64,000 nt of DNA from Avena insularis (GCA_023614405.1 CM042691.1:172394927-172458926); one strand, 5' to 3'; shown: positions 21,224 to 34,201, counted from the first letter of the stretch. Translations and numbers: made by a program. Notes: generated by a model not told the origin, from the sequence alone.

Positions 21224-23294
21224 TGTAAGATCCCTCCTTTATAAAGGAAAAGGATCCCTGTGATTGCAATGCTAGTCCCTGGATCATTGCTAACATCCAC
21301 AGTTTAAGATGAAGTACACAGATACAAAGGTCATTTATTACATCCATTCCAGAGATAAACATAGTCTTTACAACTCCAAGTCCACAGGCCTAATACAAGA
21401 GTTTGATTAAGTAAATAAACAAAAATCTTCATCTTCATGTGCCACAGGAAAACATGTTGAGTGTAGACTCATGACACCTAATCCTCATCAGAGTAACCTG
21501 CAACATCACAAGTTACAGCCACAGTGGGTCAATACTTTGGAATAGTATTGGCAAGTGATACCTTAGTAAAATTTTAAGTGGACTAGATACTATATGCAAG
21601 TTGGCTAAGTGTAGCTTGGCTTGCTTTGCTTAAAATAGATTTTTGCCTATTAGTTGAAAACACTAAGTTTTTCTTTGTCAAAACTTTTCCCAAGGAACCA
21701 CCAATAAACATTGAGGTCCTTCACCCTTGTTCACCCACAAGTTTTTACTTAGAAATTGGGATGAGGAGATTCGTGATAGCTTCCATGCCTTGATGCTCAA
21801 GTTGTCCATTGCCATGGACTTGGCTAAGTACTTAGATTTTTCCATCTACAGAGGTTGTGCACTTTCCCCACCAGACTTGGTTTCACCAAGACAGGACCTT
21901 TCAGAACCCTTCCCTTAGACCAAATGGACGCGTTCCAACCTAACATCCCACTACCACCAACTGTCCAAATGGCTAAGTTCAAGCAACTTATGTGATCCAA
22001 GCAGAGCCCATATTGCCAAGTGGCTGCACTAGAAGCTTCTTAACACTTGGCCTCTAAAATCTCTTTGTTCCTGGGTGGCTTACCACAAGTGAGATACACA
22101 AGGTAAACCATAGAAATGGGCCTTGTGTAACCACTCAACATAAACCAAACCTTCCATTCCACCCAGGTGTTTCATTAACTTAGTTGTTTTATTAGGGAAA
22201 ACACAAGTCCAAAGGACTTAGAAATATTTTCATCATATCATGTATATATTTCACCAACCCTTGGTTGCTACTAGCTAGGCTAATCATGGCATATATAGTA
22301 ACTTAACTTAGAAATTCCCTAGCATTTCTACAACTAGGATTTCCCAACATGGCATATAAGCAAAATATATCATGCAAGTCTAACAAAATATTTCTAATGC
22401 TTAGTAGAAAACATAGGAATGATAATATTCATGAAGTACCACTTGCCTTGGTAGTTGGGAGAATATCTCTCCTCACAATCACAATCACTAGCACCAAAAT
22501 CTACACAAGAAATGGTAGCCACAAATTACACACAAAACATATACAATCAAAAATATATGCATCCATGCAAAATGCTAAGTGATGATTTTCAAAACTCAAC
22601 CAAGCAAGTGCATAGTACTGAATCCTAAACAAGTCAAAAACTTGCCAAACAAAAATTATTTAACCCTTAAAACAATTCCTAATCATTTCATATATTCAAA
22701 TAAGCCCTACACATGTTTCTGCAAATAAAACCTTTTTAACAGAAACAAAACATTAAACACATTGCATATTCTGAAAGAGTTTGCTCTCCTGATTCCAACG
22801 GTATAAAATTTGTCAAAATCTAACGTGGGAATCAAAAGTTACAAACAAAACAAATTTGAACAAAAATCTGATTCAAATTCTGTTTTAAATCTAAACTACT
22901 GCCACGCGGCGCTATCCTATTGGCCGGTACCGTTTCGCTCAGGATCACGCTTCCGCGCCGTCGGATCAAGTTAGATCCAACGCGCCAGATCTAAAGAAAA
23001 CGGTTCGTCCCCGTTCTAATCTAATCCCTATGATGCAGATCTAACGGCGGCCGTTGCTTTGACCAAAGTCGAGCGGCGCTAGCGCGGCGGCGAGCGGCGG
23101 AGCGCTCTGTCAGTGGCGGAGCCGGCGAACTAGATCGCCCGGGGAGGGGAGAGGATGCTCACCAGAACCACAGTGACGAGGTGAAGCTCAGCGTGTCCCT
23201 GGCTGACGAAGGGGTGCTCAGAGTCGTCAGGGATTCCTCGCCGGAGTTGGCGGACGCGTCGGGTATGGCTGCTCGTCGACGTTGGCGAAAATAC
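21224..23294 (-). repeat. 3' LTR of element E, first segment
   Basis: Plus-strand start TGTAAGATCCCTCC, homologous base for base to 45565 onwards. It breaks at 23294, where element F begins, and resumes at 38067-38072. Short open frames inside (for example around 21727-21918 and 22349-22582) recur at the same place in the other LTR and are not genes. Confidence 0.9.
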
Positions 23295-26200
23295 TGTCAC
23301 ATCCCAAGATTTTCCAAATCTTGTAATGTGAAAAATAAATGAATAAAATAAAACTTTGTTGATTTTCAGGGTGAGAAGAAACTTTTTTATTCCAATTGGG
23401 AACCTTCAAACCTATTTTGATTAAGATAAATCCTAAAGGGATTTAAAAAGATAAACATTTAATAAAGGAAAAATAAAAATATTTGGAATTACTATTTTTG
23501 AATCTTTTAATAAAAAGATTTGGTTTTCAAAAGAAAAGGATAGAATTATAAATAAGGATTATTTTATAAGCCAAATTAAAACTTGGCCAAGCCTTTGAAA
23601 TAAAAACATTTCTATTTGATAAAAATAGTAAAGGTTTATTTAAATAAAATAAAAAGGATTTAATATCCAAGTTTAAAAAAATAAAGGTTTTTGCTATTTT
23701 AATTAAACATCAAAACTTATTTATTTATTTAAAACAAGTTTTCCAAGTATTCTTTATTTTCAAATAAAACCTACTGATTTGGTTTTGAAAATAATTAAAT
23801 TTCAAATGGAGATTTTAAATAAAACAAATTCTATTTTGATTTAATAAACATGGTCTATTTATTTAATTAATAATGGACCCTAAAATAAAAATATTATTTT
23901 GAAGTTTGGACTTTGGTTTATGTTGTTAAACAGAACCAAATTCAATTGCAATGTTTGTTGAATGTTTTGATTTGATTTGTTGATTGTTTGGTTTGATTGA
24001 AATTCAAAACAGAAAATCAATTAGAAAAAGAAAAAGAGTACTGAATAAAAACAACGACCCAGCCCAACTAAAGCCCATCCCAGCCCAGCAGCCCACCTCT
24101 CTCCCCAGCGAATCGTTCATTTCTCACTCAGAAACTTAACCGCAGAGAGGATGAACGGTGGACCCCCGTTCCCTTTCCTTCTCTCACGCTGCCAGATAGA
24201 CCCCACTGCCACGTATCCATCGTCTTCACCCGCCGATGACCTCGCCTCTCCTCGCTGTCGTTTCTGGCCAGAAATCAATCCGTTAAATTCGCTCTAAATG
24301 CTGGAGTAAACCCTGCCCTGATCACGCACACTTAAACCCCTGCTCCTCCTCTCCGTTTGCCCCCAGGAACCACCCACTCTCTGCCCCCACGCCGCTCCCA
24401 TTGCTGCTCGCACCACCGAGGTCTCCGACGATCCTTTGCTCCAATTCCGGCCACACCCCGCCGCCTCTCGCCTCCCACTGTACACGAGCTCGCTCCTCAC
24501 CTCCTGGCGCATCTCCCCGTGCCACTGGTTTGCCCGCAAGTACCCCGTAATGTCGGCTTCGTCAACCTCAACTCGCCACCGCCGTCTGCCGTTTCTCCGA
24601 CGAACCCCCTGGTAAGCCTCGACCGCCCCAGCACCTCCCGATGATGCTCCCTTACTCGCAACCCTTGTGCGCATCTAACCGTGCCTCTCTTTTGGCTTAG
24701 CGTGGTTCCAAACAACGCCAGCGACGATGACCTGAGAGCACCGCCGCCCATACCAACTCCGGTGAGAGATTCCTCCTGTCCCCGTATGCCCCTTGCCAAG
24801 ACGACTCCACGTTGAGCTTCGGCGTCGCCCTGCGATCACTGTGAGCATCTCCTCACCTTCCTTTGCTTCCTGTACCGCCAACACCGTCGCATCCCGAGCG
24901 TGCGCCGCCAGTAGCCACCGCAGCGCTGCCCGTCTCTGGCAAAGGTGCTAGGTGCCGTGCGATTAGGATCCAACGGCTAGGATAGAAAGAGGGCGAAGGG
25001 GTAAGGATGAGCCTGCGCCGTGCGATATCAGTTAGATCCAACAGCCTACAGCACGTGATCCGGCCGAACCGGTATGGACGAATCAGAACATGCCGCGTGG
25101 CACAGATCGATTTAAAACAGAATTTGTAATCTGATTTAGATGCAGATTTGAAAACCTTATAACTTTTGATCCACACGTCCAAAAATTACAAACTTTATAT
25201 CAATATAATCAGTGTAACAAGCCCTAGCCAACCATGCCATTTTTTTAGTAAAAAGCTTCTGGAAAAATGTTTGTTTTTGCAGAAACATTTGTATGCTTGA
25301 TTAGATCATAAAAATTGTTCAAAAATGATTTTGGGCATAAAATCTTTGGCAAATGGTGTGATTTGGACCTATTGACCATAGGAAATACTTTGTGGTTTCA
25401 AAAATGTATTTGGTGATGCAAAAGAATGATTCTTTGATTTAAAACCATTTCTAGTCAAATAAAAATATAGTTTATTTATTAAAAATGGTTTTGGAAGAAA
25501 ACTTTTGGGAAAATGTTTTGTTTTAAACTCTCTGACCCTAAACACAAAGTTTTATGGTTTGAAAACATATTTTGTGAACCCTAGAGATTAATGCCTTAGT
25601 AAAAACATTTTTACACCACATAAAATGATGCCTTGTTTTGAAAATGGTTTGTGAAGTGAAACCTTTTGCAAATGACTTTGCCACTTTACAAAATGACCAA
25701 TAGGTGTTTTCAAAATGTTTATGACCCATTAGGAAACACTTGTCCAAATAAAACAATCCTTGGCATGCTTGCATGCATTATCTTGGTTCTATGATTTTTT
25801 GTGATGTTTTGCTTGATTGGTAGATTGAGATTGTGCCTTTCTTGATTGAATTGTAGTGACTTGAAGAGTGTGATTGTTGCAAGGACAAGGAGTGAACCTA
25901 TACTCTACCAAAAAGGCAAGTGATGCTTCATACTTTTGTCCCATTACTTTCACTATGCATTAGTGATTTTTCTAAGTAAAACTTGCATGGAATTTTGCTA
26001 AGTATAAACCTTGCTATAGGAAACCTAGTAGATGAAACCTTAGTAGAAATTTTCCTAAGTTAAGATTCCTACTACTATCAAGCTTAGCTTAGCTAATAGA
26101 AAACAAGGGTGGAATATATATCCATACTATGGAAAAATTTCTAAGTCTGAGGACTTGTGTTTTTGTTTAATAAAACAACTAAGTTAATGAATCACCTGGG

Positions 26201-27146
26201 TGGATGGTGGTTTTTGGTTGAGTGGTTCACAAGGCCCATGTTTATGGTTACCTTGTGTATCTCACTTGTGGATTGCCACCCAGGAACAAAGAGATTTGAG
26301 ATGTCAAATGTTGAGAAGCTTCAAGTGCAGCCACTTGGCATTATGGGCTCTGCCTGGATCATATAGGTTGCAAGAACTTAGCCATATGGACGGTTGGTAT
26401 TAGAGTTTGATAGGTTGGAACGCGTCCATTTTGGTCTAAGGGAAGGCTTCTGAAAGATCTTGTCTTGGTGAAACCAAGTCTTCTGGGGAAAGTGCACCAC
26501 CTCTGTAGAGTGTAAAATCTAAGTACTTAGCCATGTCCCTGGTAAAGGACAATTTGAGCATCAAGACATGGAAGCTATCAAGAATCTCATCATCCAAATT
26601 TCTAAGTTAAAAACTTGTGGTTGAACAAGGGTTAAAGGATCTTAAATCTTTGATTGGGAGAAATGATTTTGTCAAGCAAAAACTTAGTGTTTTCAAATGT
26701 TAAGGAAAAATCTATTTTGAGCAATGCAAGCCTCAACCCCACTTAGCCAAATGCATATAGATGATAGACTCCACCATACTACCATAGTATCACTAGCCAA
26801 TACAATTCAAATGTATTGACCCTTGTGGCTGTAACTTGTATGTTGCAGGTTTGATTGATTTAGTGAAGTGTGTTGATTAGGATTACAAAGTCTACAACCA
26901 ACATGTCTGCCTGTGGAACATTGAAGATGAAGGACCCCATGCTTATAGAAATTTTGCTGCAACGTAATGTAATAGCCAAATGAGCTATGTAAGATGTAAT
27001 AAAATTATGTTATTCCTGGTTATAAAGTTGTATTATGACCTTTGTTTCTTGATATTACATCTTAACTGTGGATGCTAGCTATTGATCCAGGGACTAGCAT
27101 TGTAAACACAGGGGACTCTACCTTATTAAAGGTTAGGACCCTTACA
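23295..27146 (+). repeat. LTR 1 of element F
   Basis: 3852 bp, starting TGTCACATCCCAAG and ending GGACCCTTACA. AT-rich ends enclose a GC-rich block at about 24040-25080, which creates long but meaningless frames. It lacks a 12-bp stretch (aagggacttgaa) present in LTRs 2 and 3 near 31655 and 37115. Confidence 0.9.
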
Positions 27147-27148
27147 GA

Positions 27149-27160
27149 TGGTATCAGAGC
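27149..27160 (+). promoter_or_regulatory. Primer-binding site, element F copy 1
   Basis: TGGTATCAGAGC, the initiator-Met tRNA complement, two bases after LTR 1. It is identical to that of element E. Confidence 0.9.
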
Positions 27161-27369
27161 ATTGTGTTGCCTGTAGGATTTGTAAACCTAGGATTGGACA
27201 AAAACCCTTAGTAAATAGGAGTTGTATTTGTTCCAAAACTTATTTACAAACAATCTGGTAAACTCTTTCCTCAACCATTTTGGTTTTGATTCTACATCTC
27301 ATTTATTTCAACTTGATGGACAAACCTACCCCATGGCCAAAGACTTCACCATGTGCAAAGGACTTCATC

Positions 27370-27417
27370 AACTCTAATGACTTCAACATCTTCAACTCTA
27401 ATGACTTCAACATCTTC
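27370..27417 (+). repeat. 24-bp direct tandem duplication
   Basis: aactctaatgacttcaacatcttc occurs twice head to tail in the leader of F copy 1; the same pair is present in copy 2 near 32830-32877. Confidence 0.85.
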
Positions 27418-27846
27418 AGCATATTCACCAAGGACTTCAACCATGGTTATCACTAAGGACAGGTGAGACAAGAAATCTTGCTCAAGATTTGAAGATTAAG
27501 GAAACACACTTAGAAGGAGCCCTCATCACCTTTGAAGTTTTGTGACCAAGAATTTTTCCCAAGGAAACCATGATCTCATGCAAGAAGAATCAACCAAGAA
27601 GGATGGAAAGAACTCAAGTGAACCATATAGATGGACCGCCATATCTAGTTTAAGTCAAACCCACCAACTTATGTGGTGTAACAAAAATAATTTTGGTTGC
27701 CTAAAAATATGCTTGAAACTTGTTGTTTGAGTGGAATGTTTGTTTGTGATTGCTTGCACATTGCTTGTGTGAATTGTGATGTGTGTGAATAGAATTATTC
27801 CCTTAGAAATATTTTGCCTATTCTAATCCCAATCCAACCCAAACAG

Positions 27847-28635
27847 ATGACTTCTCCAAGAAACTCCAACATCAAGGTTGATGACAACAACAACAACAAC
27901 CAAGAGGACAACACGAGAGAACTTATAGCAAACCAAAACCAGTTGAGCCAAGAGACAACTCAGCTTTTAGCCAACAACAATGGACTAGACCCAGCCATAC
28001 AAAGGATTTTGAAACTTCAATCCCAATTGTTGCAAGGATTGGTTACTCAAATGATCAACATGGGAGAAAACTTTTCCCAAAGAGCTAATGACAACAAGGA
28101 TGACAAAGATGTTATTCTAGAAGGAACCCAAGCATGCAATATTTGTGGAGACAAGGATCATGCATCCAAGGAGCATGAAGATCAATGCCCTAATGGTGAA
28201 GAAGAAAGTCATATCTCTACTAACTGCCCCAAGAAGAGAGAAAGATTTCCCACCTTTGAGGAGCATGAACTAAAAGAACTCCTAGCTTTGGAGAGACCCA
28301 AAAAGAAGAAGAAGGACAAAAGATAGTTGCAATGTTACAATTGCAAAGAAATGGGACAATATGCCAGTGAATGCCCAGAAAAGAAGAAGAACCAAGGAAA
28401 CAAACAAGAGGAAATGATACCAAAGGAAAAGAAAGATATTAGCCAAGTGTGGTGCAACAACTGCAAAGAGCTAGGACATTATGCAAGCAACTGTCCAGAA
28501 AAGATGAAACACAAAATAAACAAGCCTATGAGGGATCTCATCCTTGTCACATGTTTCAAATGCAAGGAACTAGGCCACTATGCAAATTTCTGTCCAGGAA
28601 AGTTACATCAAGATCCCAAGCAAACCAAGATGTAA
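27847..28635 (+). pseudogene. Serial zinc-knuckle protein of element F, copy 1, with in-frame TAG
   Basis: Reading from the ATG at 27847 (MTSPRNSNIKV), the first part is rich in Asn and Gln and then carries CCHC-like clusters: CNICGDKDHASKEH, a degenerate CPNGEEESHISTNC, and, after an in-frame TAG at 28324-28326, three clean CX2CX4HX4C knuckles (CYNCKEMGQYASEC, CNNCKELGHYASNC, CFKCKELGHYANFC). It ends at 28635. Such knuckles are the nucleocapsid part of gag and bind RNA. There is no capsid domain, protease or RT. The TAG could be a real stop, a readthrough site or decay. An upstream Met at 27814 is possible if no intron is removed. Confidence 0.65.
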
Positions 28636-28745
28636 ACTAGTTGGAATTTTTTTAAGGGTGGTAGTACCCTAGATGCTTTTTAGCCAATTTGTAACCCCTA
28701 GCCTTCCCAAATCTCGGGACGAGATTTATTTTAAGGGTGGTAGCC

Positions 28746-31700
28746 TGTCACATCCCAAGATTTTCCAAATCTTGTAATGTGAAAAATAAATGAATAAAAT
28801 AAAACTTTGTTGATTTTCAGGGTGAGAAGAAACTTTTTGATTCCAATTGGGAACCTTCAAACCTATTTTGATTAAGATAAATCCTAAAGGGATTTAAAAA
28901 GATAAACATTTAATAAAGGAAAAATAAAAATATTTGGAATTACTATTTTTGAATCTTTTAATAAAAAGATTTGGTTTTCAAAAGAAAAGGATAGAATGAT
29001 AAATAAGGATTATTTTATAAGCCAAATTAAAACTTGGCCAAGCCTTTGAAATAAAAACATTTCTATTTGATAAAAATAGTAAAGGTTTATTTATATAAAA
29101 TAAAAAGGATTTAATATCCAAGTTTAAAAAAATAAAGGCTTTTGCTATTTTAATTAAACATTAAAACTTATTTATTTATTTAAAACAAGTTTTCCAAGTA
29201 TTCTTTATTTTCAAATAAAACCTACTAATTTGGTTTTGAAAATAATTAAATTTAAAATGGAGATTTTAAATAAAACAAATTCTATTTTGATTAAATAAAC
29301 ATGGTCTATTTATTTAATTAATAATGGACCCTAAAATAAAAATATTATTTTGAAGTTTGGACTTTGGTTTATGTTGTTAAACATAACCAAATTCAATTGC
29401 AATGTTTGGTGAATGTTTTGATTTGATTTGTTGATTGTTTGGTTTGATTGAAATTCAAAACAGAAAATCAATTAGAAAAAGAAAAAGAGTACTGAATAAA
29501 AAAAAAGACCCAGCCCAGCTAAAGCCCATCCCACCCCAGCAGCCCACCTCTCTCCCCAGCGAATCGTTCATTTCTCACTCAGAAACTTAACCACACAGAG
29601 GATGACCGGTGGACCCCCGTTCCCTTTCCTTCTCTCACGCTGCCAGATAGACCCCACCGCCACGTATCCATCGTCTTCACCCGCCGATGACCTCGCCCCT
29701 GTCCTCGCTGCCGTTTCTGGCCGGAAATCAATCCGTTAAATTCGCTCTAAATGCTGGAGTAAACCCCGCCCTGATCACGCACACTTAAACCCCTGCTCCT
29801 CCTCTCCGTTTGCCCCCAGGAACCACCAACTCTCTGCCCCCAGGCCGCTCCCATTGCTGCTCGCACCACCGCGGTCTCCGACAAGCCTTTGCTCCAATTC
29901 CGGCCACACCCCGCCGCCTCTCGCATCCCACTGAACACGAGCTCGCTCCTCACCTCCTAGCGCATCTCCCCGTGCCACTGGTTCACCCACGAGTGCCCCG
30001 TAACGTCGGCTTCGTCAACCTCAACTCGCCACCGCCGTCTGCCGTTTCTCCGACGAACCCCCCTGGTAAGCCTCGACCGCCCCAGCACCTCCCGATGATG
30101 CTCCCTTACTTGAAACCCTTGTGCACATCTAACCGTGCCTCTCTTTTGGCTTAGCGTGGTTCCAAACAACGCCAGCGACGACGACCTGAGAGCACCGCCG
30201 CCCATACCACCTCCGGTGAGCGATTCCTCCTGTCCCCGTGCGCCCCTTGCCAAGACAACTCCACGTTGAGCTTCGGTGTCGCCCTGCGATCACTGTGAGC
30301 ATCTCCTCACCTTCCTTTGCTTCCTGTACCGCCAGCACCAAGATCCCGGCGTGGCCGCCAAGAGCTACCGCCATACCGCCGCCTCTCGCAAGAAAGTAGG
30401 TGCCGTGCGATTAGGATCCAACGGCTAGGATAGAAAGAGAGGGAAGGGGTAAGGATGAGCCTACGCCGTGCGATATCAGTTAGATCCAACGGCCTACATC
30501 ACGTGATCCGGCCGAACCGGTATGGACGAATCAGAACACGCCGCGTGGCACAGACCGATTTAAAACAGAATTTGTAATCTGATTTAGATGCAGATTTGAA
30601 AATCTTATAACTTTTGATCCACACGTCCAAAAATTACAAACTTTATATCAATAGAATAAGTGGAACAAGCCCTAGCCAACCATGCCATTTGTTTAGTAAA
30701 AAGCTTCTGGAAAAATATTTGTTTTTGCAGAAACATTTGTATGCTTGATTAGATCATAAAAATTGTTCAAAAATGATTTTAGGGATAAAATCTTTGGCAA
30801 ATGGTGTGATTTGAACCTATTGACCATAGGAAATACTTTGTGGTTTCAAAAATGTATTTGGTGATGCAAAAGAATGATTCTTTGATTTAAAACCATTTCT
30901 AGTCAAATAAAAATATAGTTTATTTATTAAAACTGGTTTTGGAAGAAAACTTTTGGGAAAATGTTTTGTTTTAAACTCTCTAACCCTAAACACAAAGTTT
31001 AATGGTTTGAAAACATATTTTGTGAACCCTAGAGATTAATGACTTAGTAAAAACATTTTTACACCACATAAAATGATGCCTTGTTTTGAAAATGGTTTGT
31101 GAAGTGAAACCTTTTGCAAATGACTTTGCCACTTTACAAAATGACCAATAGGTGTTTTCAAAATGTTTATGACCCATTAGAAACCACTTGTCCAAATAAA
31201 ACAATCCTGGGCATGCTTGCATGCATTATCTTGGTTCTATGATTTTTTGTGATGTTTTGCTTGATTGGTAGATTAAGATTGTGCCTTTCTTGATTGAATT
31301 GTAGTGACTTGAAGAGTGTGATTGTTGCAAGGACAAGGAGTGAACCTATACTCTACCAAAAAGGCAAGTGATTCCTCATACTTTTGTCCCATTACTTTCA
31401 CTATGCATTAGTGATTTTTCTAAGTAAAACTTGCATGGAATTTTGCTAAGTATAAACCTTGCTATAGGAAACCTAGTAGATGAAACCTTAGTAGAAATTT
31501 TCCTAAGTTAAGATTCCTACTACTATCAAGCTTAGCTTAGCTAATAGAAAACAAGGGTGGAATATATATCCATACTATGGAAAAATTTCTAAGTCTGAGG
31601 ACTTGTGTTTTTGTTTAATAAAACAACTAAGTTAATGAATCACCTAGGTGGAAAGGGACTTGAATGGTGGTTTTTGTTTGAGTGGATCACAAGGCCCATG

Positions 31701-32606
31701 TTTATGGTTACCTTGTGTATCTCACTTGTGGATTGCCACCCAGGAACAAAGAGATTTGAGATGTCAAATGTTGAGAAGCTTCAAGTGCAGCCACTTGGCA
31801 TTATGGGCTCTGCCTGGATCATATAGGTTGCAAGAACTTAGCCATATGGACAGTTGGTGGTAGAGTTTGATAGGTTGGAACGCGTCCATTTTGGTCTAAG
31901 GGAAGGCTTCTAAAAGATCTTGTCTTGGTGAAACCAAGTCTTCTGGGGAAAGTGCACCACCTCTGCAGAGTGTAAAATCTAAGTACTTAGCCATGTCCCT
32001 GGTAAAGGACAATTTGAGCATCAAGACATGGAAGCTATCAAGAATCTCATCATCCAAATTTCTAAGTTAAAAACTTGTGGTTGAACAAGGGTTAAAGGAT
32101 ATTAAATCTTTGATTGGGAGAAATGATTTTGTCAAGCAAAAACTTAGTGTTTTCAAATGTTAAGGAAAAATCTATTTTGAGCAATGCAAGCCTCAACCCC
32201 ACTTAGCCAAATGCTTATAGATGATAGACTCCACCATACTACCATAGTATCACTAGCCAATACAATTCAAATGTATTGACCCTTGTGGCTGTAACTTGTA
32301 TGTTGCAGGTTTGATTGATTTAGTGAAGTGTGTTGATTAGGATTACAAAGTCTACAACCAACATGTCTGCCTGTGGAACATTGAAGATGAAGGACCCCAT
32401 GCTTATAGAAATTCTGCTGCAACGTAATGTAATAGCCAAATGAGCTATGTAAGATGTAATAAAATTATGTTATTCCTGGTTATAAAGTTGTATTATGACC
32501 TTTGTTTCTTGATATTACATCTTAACTGTGGATGCTAGCTATTGATCCAGGGACTAGCATTGTAAACACAGGGGACTCTACCTTATTAAAGGTTGGGACC
32601 CTTACA
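28746..32606 (+). repeat. LTR 2 (middle LTR) of element F
   Basis: 3861 bp with the same ends as LTR 1. It shares most sequence with LTRs 1 and 3, but at about 30339-30398 a 60-bp block is clearly different from the matching block shared by LTRs 1 and 3 (about 24890-24955 and 35791-35858). Confidence 0.9.
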
Positions 32607-33305
32607 GATGGTATCAGAGCATTGTGTTGCTTGTAGGATTTGTAAACCTAGGATTGGACAAAAACCCTTAGTAAATAGGAGTTGTATTTGTTCCAAAACT
32701 TATTTACAAACAATCTGGTAAACTCTTTCCTCAACCATTTTGGTTTTGATTCTACATCTCATTTATTTCAACTTGATGGACAAACCTACCCCATGGCCAA
32801 AGACTTCACCATGTGCAAAGGACTTCATCAACTCTAATGACTTCAACATCTTCAACTCTAATGACTTCAACATCTTCAGCATATTCACCAAGGACTTCAA
32901 CCATGGTTATCACTAAGGACAGGTGAGACAAGAAATCTTGCTCAAGATTTGAAGACTAAGGAAACACACTTAGAAGGAGCCCTCATCACCTTTGAAGTTT
33001 TGTGACCAAGAATTTTTCCCAAGGAAACCATGATCTCATGCAAGAAGAATCAACCAAGAAGGATGGAAAGAACTCAAGTGAACCATATAGATGGACCGCC
33101 ATATCTAGTTTAAGTCAAACCCACCAACTTATGTGGTGTAACAAAAATAATTTTGGTTGCCTAAAAATATGCTTGAAACTTGTTGTTTGAGTGGAATGTT
33201 TGTTTGTGATTGCTTGCACATTGCTTGTGTGAATTGTGATGTGTGTGAATAGAATTATTCCCTTAGAATATTTTGCCTATTCTAATCCCAATCCAACCCA
33301 AACAG
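32607..33305 (+). other. Leader of element F, copy 2
   Basis: Matches copy 1, including the donor-like ACAG|GTGAGA at 32922/32923 and the acceptor before the ATG at 33306. A one-base deletion in the run before the ATG (ttagaatatt for ttagaaatatt) separates the copies. Confidence 0.45.
32609..32620 (+). promoter_or_regulatory. Primer-binding site, element F copy 2
   Basis: TGGTATCAGAGC two bases after LTR 2, identical to copy 1. Confidence 0.9.
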
Positions 33306-34091
33306 ATGACTTCTCCAAGAAACTCCAACATCAAGGTTGATGACAACAACAACAACCAAGAGGACAACATGAGAGAACTTATAGCAAACCAAAACCAGTT
33401 GAGCCAAGAGACAACTCAGCTTTTAGCCAACAACAATGGACTAGACCCAGCCATACAAAGGATTTTGAAACTTCAATCCCAATTGTTGCAAGGATTGGTT
33501 ACTCAAATGATCAACATGGGAGAAAACTTTTCCCAAAGAGCTAATGACAACAAGGATGACAAAGATGTTATTCTAGAAGGAACCCAAGCATGCAATATTT
33601 GTGGAGACAAGGATCATGCATCCAAGGAGCATGAAGATCAATGCCCTAATGGTGAAGAAGAAAGTCATATCTCTACTAACTGCCCCAAGAAGAGAGAAAG
33701 ATTTCCCACCTTTGAGGAGCATGAACTAAAAGAACTCCTAGCTTTGGAGAGACCCAAAAAGAAGAAGAAGGACAAAAGATAGTTGCAATGTTACAATTGC
33801 AAAGAGATGGGACAATATGCCAGTGAATGCCCAGAAAAGAAGAAGAACCAAGGAAACAAACAAGAGGAAATGATACCAAAGGAAAAGAAAGATATTAGCC
33901 AAGTGTGGTGCAACAACTGCAAAGAGCTAGGACATTATGCAAGCAACTGTCCAGAAAAGATGAAACACAAAATAAACAAGCCTATGAGGGATCTCATCCT
34001 TGTCACATGTTTCAAATGCAAGGAACTAGGCCACTATGCAAATTTCTGTCCAGGAAAGTTACATCAAGATCCCAAGCAAGCCAAGATGTAA
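33306..34091 (+). pseudogene. Serial zinc-knuckle protein of element F, copy 2, with the same TAG
   Basis: Same product as the copy at 27847, one Asn codon shorter in the poly-Asn run. The in-frame TAG is at 33780-33782. The knuckles CYNCKEMGQYASEC, CNNCKELGHYASNC and CFKCKELGHYANFC are all kept. The very few amino-acid differences between copies (for example Thr/Met after EDN, and Thr/Ala near the C-terminus) indicate recent common origin, so the shared TAG is not independent evidence that it is functional. Confidence 0.65.
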
Positions 34092-34201
34092 ACTAGTTGG
34101 AATTTTTTTAAGGGTGGTAGTACCCTAGATGCTTTTTAGCCAATTTGTAACCCCTAGCCTTCCCAATTCTCGGGGCGAGATTTATTTTAAGGGTGGTAGC
34201 C

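Larger units (their letters stand above)
27147..27846 (+). other. Leader of element F, copy 1, with a predicted intron
   Basis: It begins with the primer-binding site and contains a strong donor-like ACAG|GTGAGA at 27462/27463. It ends in a pyrimidine-rich acceptor with a branch-like TTCTAATCC (about 27825-27833) and AAACAG at 27841-27846, directly followed by the ORF's ATG. A 24-bp unit is duplicated in tandem at 27370-27417. The intron would span 27463-27846 (384 bp). Confidence 0.45.

Noticed and set aside
22349..22582. 77-codon frame repeated at 46693
   Set aside because: It lies in both LTRs of E, low-complexity Asn/Lys/Ile-rich, and is not a gene.
24294..25182. Long open frames on both strands in the GC-rich part of F's LTRs (also near 29747-30374 and 35201-36090)
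   Set aside because: They recur at the same LTR position in all three copies, change length and frame between copies through small indels, overlap on both strands and show no protein family. GC-rich LTR promoter DNA gives such frames by chance.
26157..26366. 69-73 codon frame repeated at 31605 and 37065
   Set aside because: It is present three times because it lies in the LTR of F. No initiation context or family match was seen.
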